Shown: positions 52,101-58,600 of the stretch, one piece after another | Layout: every line of letters begins with the position of its first letter | Numbering within the stretch: the stretch's first letter is position 1 | NCBI GenBank assembly: GCA_046160625.1 | Contig: JBJXGZ010000107.1 | Span: 1-64,000, forward strand | Length of the DNA: 64,000 nucleotides | Direction of reading: 5' to 3' | Origin: M3007 sp046160625 | GTDB lineage: Bacteria > Bacteroidota > Bacteroidia > Chitinophagales > Saprospiraceae | The notes under the pieces: generated by a model | The model's input: only the letters and a program-made list of their open reading frames with translations | Told to the model about the DNA's origin: nothing | Database searches by the model: none | Position numbers and translations under genes: made by a program

Positions 52101-52720
52101 AGATTTTCCGGGTGTTTGAGAGTTTCCAACAGGCCGACGACGATATTTCGGCCAATTATGGTGGTACAGGCCTGGGGCTTAGCATCACCAAGGATTTGGT
52201 TGAACAGCAAGGGGGTAAAATCGAACTCGAAAGTGAAGTAGGAAAAGGCACGATCATTTCTGTCACCATACTTTTTGAATTGGACAATAATCTGGAGACT
52301 GACTCCCAGCAAGTTAAAATTCAAAAAATTGCATTTGAAAACTTGCGCATCCTGTTGGTGGAAGACACATTTTTCAACCAGATGCTGGCCATTGAACTCC
52401 TTAAAAGCCGAATTCCTGGTGTAGAAATCGAGGTTGCCGAAAATGGCCGGGTCGCCTTGGAAAAAATCGAAACCAGCGCGTCATTCGACCTGGTGCTCAT
52501 GGATGTAAAGATGCCTGTGATGGATGGATTGGAGGCCACGCGCCAAATACGCGCCCAGGAAAAATGGAACAAATTGCCTATAATTGCCCTCACCGCCAAT
52601 GCTGTACAAGGAGAACTAGATAAATGCCGGGAAGTTGGCATGGACGCTTATGTTACCAAACCTATTGACACAGAAGAACTTTTTGATACGATGCTGAAAG
52701 TGATTGTTTACCCGCCGTAG
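49124..52720 (+). CDS. Hybrid two-component sensor kinase with propeller sensor and receiver domain
   Basis: The start at 49124 (MKHLRHIILTLLLLSFLSPLWGQ) gives a signal peptide; the frame upstream crosses a terminator. The product is 1198 aa. Residues ~25-680 are two-component regulator propeller repeats (GRLWFSTMGRGAFCYD, GTIWIGSNKGMFRF). Y_Y_Y is at ~685-745, a membrane helix at ~765-785, HisKA with H814 (NMSHEIRTPMNAIL), the ATPase at ~915-1055 (NAIKFTDSG, DTGIGIPPEQ, GGTGLGLSI) and a receiver with D1127 (LMDVKMPVMDG). There is no AraC domain, so output passes on, probably to the HPt protein encoded next. An in-frame repeat interrupts the ATPase domain (~942-975), and a 52-nt repeat supplies the final residues and stop. 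Confidence 0.93.
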   Translation: MKHLRHIILTLLLLSFLSPLWGQGQRYIFERLKSVRHKFSVNTLATDEHGRLWFSTMGRGAFCYDGYNYFRYKTDSNDSNSLSNDRVYALLPDSKQRVWFATLNGLCYLDRHTDKVHRFMSYQDSVRQFNALFEDRNGTIWIGSNKGMFRFDEASQAMVKIPIVPEKKMRGLTHCFYEDKAGTLWSGRNDGIYKFSANRQQYAPLPLEVPEGKGKKLPADVLFEDSRNVFWIGGVQGLFIFDQNQEKVTRASLPDSLAYRHVSTIIETSDGVLWIGFFGEGLVRWDRQNNSFQCFRNNPRDPYSLQQDFVMSLKADAFGNLWVGTSYEVSRLSLSQQAFTLWPINIQDPGARENSTYRMVEDRQGGIIVSSTTALWYYEKLGAKPQPIRINGQKVAAPDFFTEADSTVWAIIKGRLWIWNVKDRRFDPYKTPPLRGNILNVLVDRDDPQVLWLGTQNGLSRFDRRSGELRSFTQFSPPPFDQFVQRFVDDGRGALWLDLPNFLGRFDKKTFKTTLFNNNTPAPHQLINDEILDINIAPNGWVWVSTSGGITTVDPESGNFHNITGKDNLPDNVVNTVLFDKDQTTWAILPEFISRIEPNLRTLRNISTNATLQASSWTRGRCQLRDGRLLFATVSGPALIDPSKLTEGSPVSAILLTRFQITGETKKQLTGLEFLKHIPLSNTDNNITIEWAGIQTARPDELRYECKMELKGEKMDWEQKGNERQAVYANLEPGVYTFRVRIEGSESPELMLRIAIAPAWWQAESFKMLLMALLATAAYLFWRYRENHSELLKQKELAEQTAHYKSRFLANMSHEIRTPMNAILGLSRLLTESELPTKQGEYADAIRQSSENLLVIVNDVLDQMKIESGQFKFQHKPFDLELIVRHLQNTLGFKAEEKGLRFEIKIEPDTPTRLVGDPVRLNQILTNLLGNAIKFTDSGRVQLVVGSSSSSRQVAGAPADRPLPTATAPSNAPARCQLIFTVSDTGIGIPPEQIFRVFESFQQADDDISANYGGTGLGLSITKDLVEQQGGKIELESEVGKGTIISVTILFELDNNLETDSQQVKIQKIAFENLRILLVEDTFFNQMLAIELLKSRIPGVEIEVAENGRVALEKIETSASFDLVLMDVKMPVMDGLEATRQIRAQEKWNKLPIIALTANAVQGELDKCREVGMDAYVTKPIDTEELFDTMLKVIVYPP
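51947..52047 (+). repeat. Intergenic-type palindrome in frame in the kinase ATPase domain
   Basis: GTTGGCAGTAGCAGTAGCAG is mirrored by CACTGCCAACTGCTACTGCC. It encodes VGSSSSSRQVAGAPADRP and the following PTATAP stretch, between the strand after NAIKFTDSGRVQLVV and the strand LIFTVSDTGIGIP. These strands are normally joined by a few residues. The word family matches 45238-45292. Confidence 0.8.
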
Positions 52721-52761
52721 CTTTCCCGCCTGCCGAGTCTTGGCGGGCAGGAGCGAAGGAG
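52710..52761 (-). repeat. 52-nt element, intergenic copy that supplies the kinase stop codon
   Basis: This is the reverse complement of the 52-nt element found in coding DNA at 54736, 54826, 58437 and 59857. It begins within the last codons of the kinase gene (YPP, then TAG at 52718). The CCCGCC...GGCGGG words allow hairpin formation. Confidence 0.9.
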
Positions 52762-52806
52762 GGGTGATTAGGTAATTGGTGATTTGGGCTTTGAAATTTT
52801 CAGAAA

Positions 52807-53097
52807 ATGGACATAAACACCGAATACCTCCGTAGTCTGCTCGGCAGTGAAGAAGCCGCACAAAAATTCATCATCATGTTCCGGGAACAATTGCCGGGCC
52901 AGCTAGAAACCCTGCGTCAAGCCCTCGCTGTTGGCGATTGGGAGACCGCCAGCAATACAGCGCATGGCCTCAAAAGTCAGTGTCGCTATCTTGGATTGGA
53001 TGAAGCGGCAGAATTACTTCAAGAGATGGAAAACAACCCTACAGGAACGATGAACGATGAACTAAGAACTATAAGCTTCATGCTCGAGCGTTTATAG
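52807..53097 (+). CDS. Histidine phosphotransfer (HPt) protein
   Basis: The 96-aa product is a single HPt helical domain with H53 in AHGLKSQCRYLGL. It lies 86 bp after the hybrid kinase on the same strand, so the expected flow is kinase H814 to receiver D1127 to HPt H53 and then to a further regulator. The next gene is a convergent OmpR-type regulator, which is a candidate final receiver (inference). The end of the gene carries an inverted repeat (GAACTATAA / TTTATAGTTC) overlapping the stop. Confidence 0.9.
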   Translation: MDINTEYLRSLLGSEEAAQKFIIMFREQLPGQLETLRQALAVGDWETASNTAHGLKSQCRYLGLDEAAELLQEMENNPTGTMNDELRTISFMLERL

Positions 53098-53098
53098 T

Positions 53099-53128
53099 TC
53101 ATACATCATACATCATACATCATACATC
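53099..53128. repeat. 7-bp satellite, second locus
   Basis: Four tandem CATACAT-type units, the same 7-mer as at 39134-39260, fill the 35 bp between the convergent HPt and regulator genes. Confidence 0.9.
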
Positions 53129-53132
53129 ATAG

Positions 53133-53813
53133 TTATCTAACAACCAACTGGTACCCCTCCCCGTGCACATTGAGAATCTCAATTCGAGGCTCAGCAGAGA
53201 GGAAGGTACGGAGCTTGCTCACGTAAACATTAAGGCTTCGCCCCTTGAGCATGTCCTCGTCGCCCCAGATGCGCTGGAGGGCGGTGTCGCGGCGAATAAT
53301 TCCGTTATCGCTTTCACAGAATAGTTGAAGTAATTTGGCTTCTATGGCGGTGAGTTTCACCATTTCAGGGCCGCCGTGGAGCTCGCGAGACGATACATCG
53401 AAGCGATAGAGGCCAATTTCGTAAACGGCTTTTTCGCTCTGTTTTTGTTGTGCGCTGCTGCGTTTGAGGGTATTTCGAACACGGAGGTAGAGCTCTTCCA
53501 TGCTAAAAGGTTTGGTAATATAGTCGTCGGCCCCAAGCGCCAGACCCCGGATGCGCTCTTCTTTTTGGACGGCTCCTGTGAGGAACAAGATGGGGATGTT
53601 GGGGTTGAGCTGGCGAATATCTTCGGCGAGGGAAAACCCGTCTTTGAGCGGCATTTTCACATCGAGGATACAGCCATCAAACTTGCCAGATTTGAACGCT
53701 GCCAGCCCTTCGTCGCCGCTGTGGCGCATTGTAATTGTGTATCCCTTTGCTTCGAGGTATTCTTTCGTGAGCGGACTAAGGTTAAGATCGTCATCAACAA
53801 GGAGGAGGTGCAT
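53133..53813 (-). CDS. OmpR-type response regulator
   Basis: The start at 53813 (MHLLLVDDDLNLSPL) is chosen because the upstream frame is repeat DNA. The product is 226 aa: a receiver at ~1-120 with D51 (GCILDVKMPLKDG) and K-P at DDYITKPFSMEEL, then a winged-helix DNA-binding domain (VKLTAIEAKLLQLF, LQRIWGDEDMLKGRSLNVYVSKLR, then LNVHGEGYQLV). No classical sensor kinase gene lies directly next to it. It is convergent with the HPt gene, so it may be served by the hybrid kinase/HPt pair or by a distant kinase. Confidence 0.93.
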   Translation of the reverse strand: MHLLLVDDDLNLSPLTKEYLEAKGYTITMRHSGDEGLAAFKSGKFDGCILDVKMPLKDGFSLAEDIRQLNPNIPILFLTGAVQKEERIRGLALGADDYITKPFSMEELYLRVRNTLKRSSAQQKQSEKAVYEIGLYRFDVSSRELHGGPEMVKLTAIEAKLLQLFCESDNGIIRRDTALQRIWGDEDMLKGRSLNVYVSKLRTFLSAEPRIEILNVHGEGYQLVVR

Positions 53814-53819
53814 GGTGGT

Positions 53820-53880
53820 GATTGGTTTATTGGTTGATTGGGGATTTGGGTAGTTGGGGATTTGGTGATTCGGCCCACAA
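53820..53880. repeat. GGGGATTTGG repeat words upstream of the regulator gene
   Basis: TTGATTGGGGATTTGGGTAG and similar words repeat. Their reverse complement (CCCCAATCCACCAATC type) is translated in frame in the two caspase proteins as the STNPQSTNHQT linker. Confidence 0.65.
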
Positions 53881-54017
53881 ACATCGGCAAGAGCGGTGGT
53901 TTTCAAATGCGAGAAAACAGAATGCGCCCCAATTTTTACACTTTTTTACCTTTTTTGAGAAAAGGACACATGCAAACTATCGTTGCAGGATAGACCTTTG
54001 TACCGGAATTATTGGCA

Positions 54018-54575
54018 ATGGGCAAATTTACACCCTTATCTTTTCTTAGAAAAATCGCAACCGGCAGGAATGTGTTGCTGCTTTTTGCGCTTTTTATCGC
54101 TTTTACAGGGTTTATCATGCCTTCTTTGGAAGCTGATATCAAAGCCCTTTCCGGTGGGGTAGGTGTTATAGATTTGGAGTTTTTTTACGCTCCTGGAAAA
54201 GCACAGTCTATGTTGAGCGCCTATGGGTCAGAAGGCATACATCTATATCTCATTGCTCAATGGACGGTGGATTTGGTTTTTCCGGTTATCGCCGGGCTTT
54301 TCTTTGCTACTTGTTTGCTGTGGGTTGGAGCGAAGCGCTGGTGGTGGCTAGGCTTGATGATCACTTTGGTGGATTTGATTGAGAACGTTTTTATTACGAT
54401 CCTCCTTGTTCAATATCCTGATTTTTCGCCCCCCATTGCCTTGATCAGCTGTGTTTTCACCAGCCTTAAATGGGCGACCATTTTCTTTTCCAACGGCCTG
54501 ATTCTTTTTTACGGCGGGAAAAAATTTCTGGCCAGCCGCAGAATTAAAATGGAACAAAGCAGCAGTCTGCTGTAG
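54018..54575 (+). CDS. Four-helix membrane protein of unknown function
   Basis: The start at 54018 (MGKFTPLSFL) is preferred over a TTG at 54012. The 185-aa product has about four membrane segments (residues ~18-36, 75-100, 108-130, 140-165). Between the first two lies an extracytoplasmic loop with DLEFFYAPGKAQSMLSAYG. It resembles small uncharacterised integral membrane proteins of Bacteroidota. Family and function are unknown. The gene is alone between the regulator and the first caspase gene. Confidence 0.8.
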   Translation: MGKFTPLSFLRKIATGRNVLLLFALFIAFTGFIMPSLEADIKALSGGVGVIDLEFFYAPGKAQSMLSAYGSEGIHLYLIAQWTVDLVFPVIAGLFFATCLLWVGAKRWWWLGLMITLVDLIENVFITILLVQYPDFSPPIALISCVFTSLKWATIFFSNGLILFYGGKKFLASRRIKMEQSSSLL

Positions 54576-54617
54576 TTGATTGCGCTTGGAGGCTAGACCT
54601 AAATCCATATTTCAACA

Positions 54618-54645
54618 TTGGCCTTTACAAATCTGTGTAGTTTTG
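54618..54645 (+). promoter_or_regulatory. Promoter candidate of the first caspase-TPR gene
   Basis: TAGTTTTG (54638-54645) perfectly matches TAnnTTTG. A TTG (54618-54620) lies 17 nt upstream, slightly shorter spacing than elsewhere in the window. The ATG follows 22 bp later. Confidence 0.6.
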
Positions 54646-54667
54646 AGGTGTACTTAAAACTCAGGCC

Positions 54668-57553
54668 ATGTTGAAACCGCTACTCGTACTGCTTCTCTGT
54701 CTTCCTTATTTGGCAAGCACCCAAAATGAAAAACCCTCCTTCGCTCCTGCCCGCCAAGACTCGGAAGGCGGGAAAGCTACGGCGGGTAAAAGCGTCAAGC
54801 CTTTACCCCAATCCACCAATCATCCCTCCTCCGCCCCTGCCCGCCAAGACTCGGCAGGCGGGAAGGCTACGGCGGGTGAACAATCCACCAATCACCAAAC
54901 CCGCGCCGTCGTCATCGGCATCTCCGACTATCAGGACCCCGCCATCCCCGATCTGCGCTTCGCCGACCGGGACGCAGAGGCGTTCGCCAATTTCCTGCGA
55001 TCGCCGGCAGGCGGCTCGCTCGACGGGGATCACCTCAAAGTGCTGACCAATTCGGAAGCCACCGCTGGCCGCATTGCTGAGGCCTTCGACGCCCTTATCG
55101 AACAGGCTACCGAGGGCGAGCAGGTCATCATCTACTTTTCCGGCCACGGCGACGTGGAAGGCAAGAAAATTTCGCAACCGGGATTCCTGCTCGCATGGGA
55201 CGCCCCGTCACGCGTCTATATGGGCGGCGGCACCTATTCGCTTTCCTTTTTGCAGGAGATCGTCTCCACGCTGTCGGTGCAGAACAAAGCGAAGGTCATC
55301 GTCATCACCGATGCCTGCCACGCCGGGAAACTGGCCGGCAGCCAAATCGGCGGGGCACAATTGACTTCTGCCAACCTCGCCAAGCAGTACGCCAACGAGA
55401 TGAAAATCCTCTCCTGTCAGCCCAACGAGTTCTCGCTCGAGGGCGAGCAGTGGGGCGGCGGGCGCGGCTGTTTCAGCTACCACCTCGTGGACGGGCTGTT
55501 CGGCTTGGCAGACCGAAACGGCGATGGCTTTGTCTCGGTCGGCGAGCTGGACCGTTATTTAGAGGACAAAGTGACTGCCGAAGCCGCGCCCCAAAGCCAG
55601 GTGCCGATGTTGTTGGGGAACAAGACCGAGCGGCTAGCGGCGGTCAACGCAGGGATTTTGGCGGAACTGCAAAAGCACAAGGCGGGTGGGATGCCGACCT
55701 TCGCCGCCACTGAGAGCCGGGGCTTCGAGGACGAGGTGCTGGCGAAAGTGGACACGAGCATCCGGCAGATGTACCGGGCCTTCAAACTGGCGGTGCAGGA
55801 GAAGCGGTATTTCCTGCCTGCCGGAAACTCGGCTGAAGATTACTACGCTCAACTCACACAGGTGGAAGCACTCGCCCCCCTGCGCGGCATGATGAAACGC
55901 AACTACGCCGCCGCCCTGCAAGACGATGCGCAGCAGGTGCTCAACCATTGGCTGAAAGACCAATCCCTTTTAACCTTTGGAAGCGACAGCAAAGGACGGT
56001 TGCCGCTAAAAGTGTTCACGGAAAAGGTCAAGGCATTCCCCCGCTGCCTCGACCGGGCTGCTGAGCTGCTGGGCAGCAAGCATTACATGTACGCCACCCT
56101 GAAAGCCAGGAGGTATTTTTTCGAGGGCTACCTCTTGGCGGATTCCAACAAAAACCCCGACACAGAATTGGGCGAGCGGGCTTTGGGGCTTTTCCGCCAA
56201 TCACTCGAATGGCAGCCGGAACAGCCGCAGGTCTATTGGCAGATGAGCGAGGTCTTTGGCTACAACCTCTTGCAGCCCGATTCGCTGGAGCATTACGCCC
56301 GGCTGGCAAGCGAGATGTACCCTAATTGGATAAGACCTTGCACCCAAGCTGCTTGGTTGCTTTTCTCCAAATACGAGCAATTCGACCGGGCAAAACCCTT
56401 TATGGAGCAGGCAAGATGCATAGATTCCAATGCAGTAGAAGTATTGCATACTTGGGCTGTTTTTGATTATGGTCAAAAACGCTTTGCCGAAGCGGAATGG
56501 CATTTCAAAAAAGTCATTGCGCTGGATTCGACCATTGATAATATTTGGAACAACCTCGGTCTTTTTTACTCCATGACCGGGCGCTTTGCCGAAGCGGAGC
56601 CGATTTTGAAAAAAGCCATTGCGCTGGATTCGACGCTTGCCCATCCGAGGAACAACCTCGGTACTTTGTACATCCAAACCCGCCGCTTCGCCGAAGCGGA
56701 GCCGGTCTTGAAAAAAGCCATTGCGCTTGATTCGACACTTGCCCCTGCTTTGAACAACCTCGGTTATTCGTACATCCAAACCCGCCGGTATGCCGAAGCG
56801 GAGCCGTTGCTGAATAAATCCCTTGCCTTGGATTCGGCGAACATTTATACCTTGAATCATCTCGGGTCTTTGTACTTCAATACCCGTCGGAATGCCGAAG
56901 CAGAGCGGGTTTGGAAAAAAGCCATTGCGCTCGATTCGACAAAAGCCACTATATGGTTTAACCTCTCGAATTCGTATATCAGCACCCGCCGCTTTGCCGA
57001 AGCGGAGCAAGTTTTGAAAAAAGCCATTGCACTCGATTCGACGCTTTTGCCTGTATGGAACAGCCTCGGAACTGTATACAACCAAACCCGTCGCTACGCC
57101 GAAGCGGAGCCGGTTTTGAAAAAAGCCATTGCGCTGGATTCGACGAATGTCTCTGCCAGGAACGGCCTTGGATTTGCGTACCTCAACACCCGCCGCTTTG
57201 CCGAAGCAGAACCAGTTTTGAAAAAAGCCATTGCCTTGGATTCAACCTATGCCAACCCGCGCAGGCACCTCGGCATGGTCTGTTTCAAAACAAACCGCCC
57301 CGAAGAGGCCAGGCAAAACTTCCTCAAAGCGATGGAACTAAACCCCAACTATGCAGGGGCGATGCTCGGCATGGCTTATCTCCTCGTCGCAGAAGGAAAA
57401 ATCGATGAAGCCTTTGGCTTTATAGAACAGGCCATCCAAAAGAAAGCCACTTTCGAGGAATTGGAATCTGACACGGACCTCGCCCCTCTCCGCGCGTTGC
57501 CGGAGTGGAAGGAATTGATGAAAAAACATTTTCCGGATAAGGTAAAAGACTAA
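54668..57553 (+). CDS. Exported caspase-TPR protein, copy 1
   Basis: The 961-aa product has a signal peptide (MLKPLLVLLLCLPYLASTQ), so it acts outside the cytoplasm. Residues ~20-75 are encoded almost only by repeats: two copies of the 52-nt element (SFAPARQDSEGGKATAG and SSAPARQDSAGGKATAG) joined by QSTNH. The caspase-like (C14) domain spans ~77-330, with catalytic H160 (YFSGHGD) and C217 (TDACHAGK). TPR repeats fill ~570-920, with about eight 34-residue units of the RRFAEAEPVLKKAIALDST type. The end, EELESDTDLAPLRALPEW, is shared with copy 2. A protease regulated by TPR-bound partners is a fair inference; the target is unknown. Confidence 0.92.
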   Translation: MLKPLLVLLLCLPYLASTQNEKPSFAPARQDSEGGKATAGKSVKPLPQSTNHPSSAPARQDSAGGKATAGEQSTNHQTRAVVIGISDYQDPAIPDLRFADRDAEAFANFLRSPAGGSLDGDHLKVLTNSEATAGRIAEAFDALIEQATEGEQVIIYFSGHGDVEGKKISQPGFLLAWDAPSRVYMGGGTYSLSFLQEIVSTLSVQNKAKVIVITDACHAGKLAGSQIGGAQLTSANLAKQYANEMKILSCQPNEFSLEGEQWGGGRGCFSYHLVDGLFGLADRNGDGFVSVGELDRYLEDKVTAEAAPQSQVPMLLGNKTERLAAVNAGILAELQKHKAGGMPTFAATESRGFEDEVLAKVDTSIRQMYRAFKLAVQEKRYFLPAGNSAEDYYAQLTQVEALAPLRGMMKRNYAAALQDDAQQVLNHWLKDQSLLTFGSDSKGRLPLKVFTEKVKAFPRCLDRAAELLGSKHYMYATLKARRYFFEGYLLADSNKNPDTELGERALGLFRQSLEWQPEQPQVYWQMSEVFGYNLLQPDSLEHYARLASEMYPNWIRPCTQAAWLLFSKYEQFDRAKPFMEQARCIDSNAVEVLHTWAVFDYGQKRFAEAEWHFKKVIALDSTIDNIWNNLGLFYSMTGRFAEAEPILKKAIALDSTLAHPRNNLGTLYIQTRRFAEAEPVLKKAIALDSTLAPALNNLGYSYIQTRRYAEAEPLLNKSLALDSANIYTLNHLGSLYFNTRRNAEAERVWKKAIALDSTKATIWFNLSNSYISTRRFAEAEQVLKKAIALDSTLLPVWNSLGTVYNQTRRYAEAEPVLKKAIALDSTNVSARNGLGFAYLNTRRFAEAEPVLKKAIALDSTYANPRRHLGMVCFKTNRPEEARQNFLKAMELNPNYAGAMLGMAYLLVAEGKIDEAFGFIEQAIQKKATFEELESDTDLAPLRALPEWKELMKKHFPDKVKD
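54736..54787 (+). repeat. 52-nt element in frame, first of two in caspase-TPR copy 1
   Basis: It runs from CTCCTTCGCTCCTGCCCGCC to CTACGGCGGGT. It is translated SFAPARQDSEGGKATAG directly after the signal peptide. All three forward frames of the element are free of stops, while one reverse frame has a TAG. Confidence 0.92.
54826..54877 (+). repeat. 52-nt element in frame, second of two in caspase-TPR copy 1
   Basis: Same length and frame as the copy at 54736, with four base changes. It is translated SSAPARQDSAGGKATAG. Confidence 0.92.
56476..57261 (+). repeat. 102-bp tandem repeats encoding TPR units
   Basis: About eight near-identical 102-bp units (CGCTTTGCCGAAGCGGAGCC, then TTGAAAAAAGCCATTGCGCT and GATTCGAC) encode successive 34-residue TPRs. 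The similarity at the DNA level, including third positions, points to recent expansion. Copy 2 of the gene has fewer and more divergent units. Confidence 0.9.
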
Positions 57554-57594
57554 AGGGCTGGAAGCATTTCCCGGGAAGCAATGATAGATAACCT

Positions 57595-58002
57595 TTAGAC
57601 AGCAGGGTTGGCTTCAAGCCAGGCTTTGATGGTGGAGATGAAGAGTTTCATGTCGGCGAGTAGAACTTCGAGGTCGCCGGCGGTGGGCACTTCATTGATT
57701 TTGTAATCCGAACCAGTCCTCGTCTCGAACGCCTTTTTGACCATCCGGCCAAAATGACCGGGGAATACGCCAGTTTTGACAAAGTTTTTATTGAACCAGC
57801 CTATCAATTGCATATGCTTTGTCGTCTCGAAACCCCGGAAAACACCTAGTGCCAACATAGCATAAAACATCCCATAATAGACCCTATTTGTCGCAACGGC
57901 CACTCGTAGGCTCTCCAAGTTGTGCTCAGCATCCAAGATGCATTCCTCCGCTTGCTGAAGACGCATGGAAACCAAAAAATCGCGCTGTTCTTGAGTTATC
58001 AT
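57595..58002 (-). CDS. HEPN-domain protein, toxin-like partner
   Basis: The 135-aa product has the HEPN pattern: MRLQQAEECILDAEHNLES, then NRVYYGMFYAMLAL, and TKHMQLIGWFNKNFVKTG with a conserved His. This is closest to the UPF0332 branch. HEPN proteins next to minimal nucleotidyltransferases form HEPN/MNT toxin-antitoxin systems, in which HEPN acts as an RNase. The typical R-x4-6-H motif is not evident, so RNase activity is uncertain. It overlaps the MNT gene by 4 bp (57999-58002). Confidence 0.85.
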   Translation of the reverse strand: MITQEQRDFLVSMRLQQAEECILDAEHNLESLRVAVATNRVYYGMFYAMLALGVFRGFETTKHMQLIGWFNKNFVKTGVFPGHFGRMVKKAFETRTGSDYKINEVPTAGDLEVLLADMKLFISTIKAWLEANPAV

Positions 58003-58322
58003 GCGTATATGCCTTCTGAAAGTGCTTTGACAAATACTGGCTCATAACCTCTAAAAGTATTCCGCAACTCGCTCTCGGATACGATAAGTGTTTGGGTAAA
58101 AACATCATGTTCAGAGTCAATATCGGCCATAATGTCCCAAACAGAACGGCGAAAAGGCCAATCATAATCCCCCCGCACGACCACCACAAAATCCCAATCC
58201 GACCACTTAGTCGGCTTGCCCCAGGCTCGGGAGCCAAACAGGACAACATCCTTGATCTTGTCGCCGAATTGCGCTGTCAGCCGCTGTTTGGCTGCTTGCA
58301 GGATTTTATCACGTTTTTTCAT
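57999..58322 (-). CDS. Minimal nucleotidyltransferase (MNT), antitoxin-like
   Basis: The start at 58322 (MKKRDKILQAAKQRL) is chosen because the upstream frame overlaps the signal-peptide remnant on the other strand. The 107-aa product has the polymerase-beta motif GSRAWGKPTKWSDWDFVV (GS and D-x-D) and a third acidic site in DIDSEHDVF. By family knowledge MNT proteins neutralise the HEPN partner, in studied cases by adding AMP to it. It is the first gene of the minus-strand pair. Confidence 0.88.
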   Translation of the reverse strand: MKKRDKILQAAKQRLTAQFGDKIKDVVLFGSRAWGKPTKWSDWDFVVVVRGDYDWPFRRSVWDIMADIDSEHDVFTQTLIVSESELRNTFRGYEPVFVKALSEGIYA

Positions 58323-58368
58323 AAATATAAACCGTAGGTTACGCAAAAATACTGAAACCTGATTTGCT

Positions 58369-58530
58369 ATGAAATATTTCTTTTTCATTGTCTCCCTGCT
58401 TGTTGGTGTTTCTCTTGCCGCCCAAACCGAAAAACCTGCCTTCGCTCCTACCCGCCAAGACTCAGCAGGTGGGAAAGCTACGGCAGGTGCCGGGGAAGCA
58501 TTGAATTTTAATAATCAAAGGATTAAATGA
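58369..58530 (+). pseudogene. Truncated third caspase-TPR gene: signal peptide and 52-nt element only
   Basis: The 53-codon frame starts MKYFFFIVSLLVGVSLAAQTEKPAF, then APTRQDSAGGKATAG, the same layout as the N-termini of the two caspase-TPR proteins, including the TEKP junction of copy 2. It then reads AGEALNFNNQRIK and stops. No caspase or TPR sequence follows; an AAA-DUF4143 gene comes instead. It is best read as a remnant left by recombination, although a short exported peptide cannot be excluded. Confidence 0.8.
58437..58488 (+). repeat. 52-nt element in the caspase-TPR remnant
   Basis: Same length and frame as the other coding copies, more diverged (CTCAGCAGGTGGG). It ends two codons before the sequence departs from the paralogues. 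Confidence 0.88.
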
Positions 58531-58600
58531 TAAAAAAATGAAGATCCAATCGTAGTTTTATGCCGTAAATCGAAAATATAATTTTATAATTACGGTAAAA

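Noticed and set aside
54668..57553. T9SS substrate status for the caspase-TPR proteins
   Set aside because: The C-terminus is EELESDTDLAPLRALPEW followed by a lysine-rich end, with no sorting-domain motifs.
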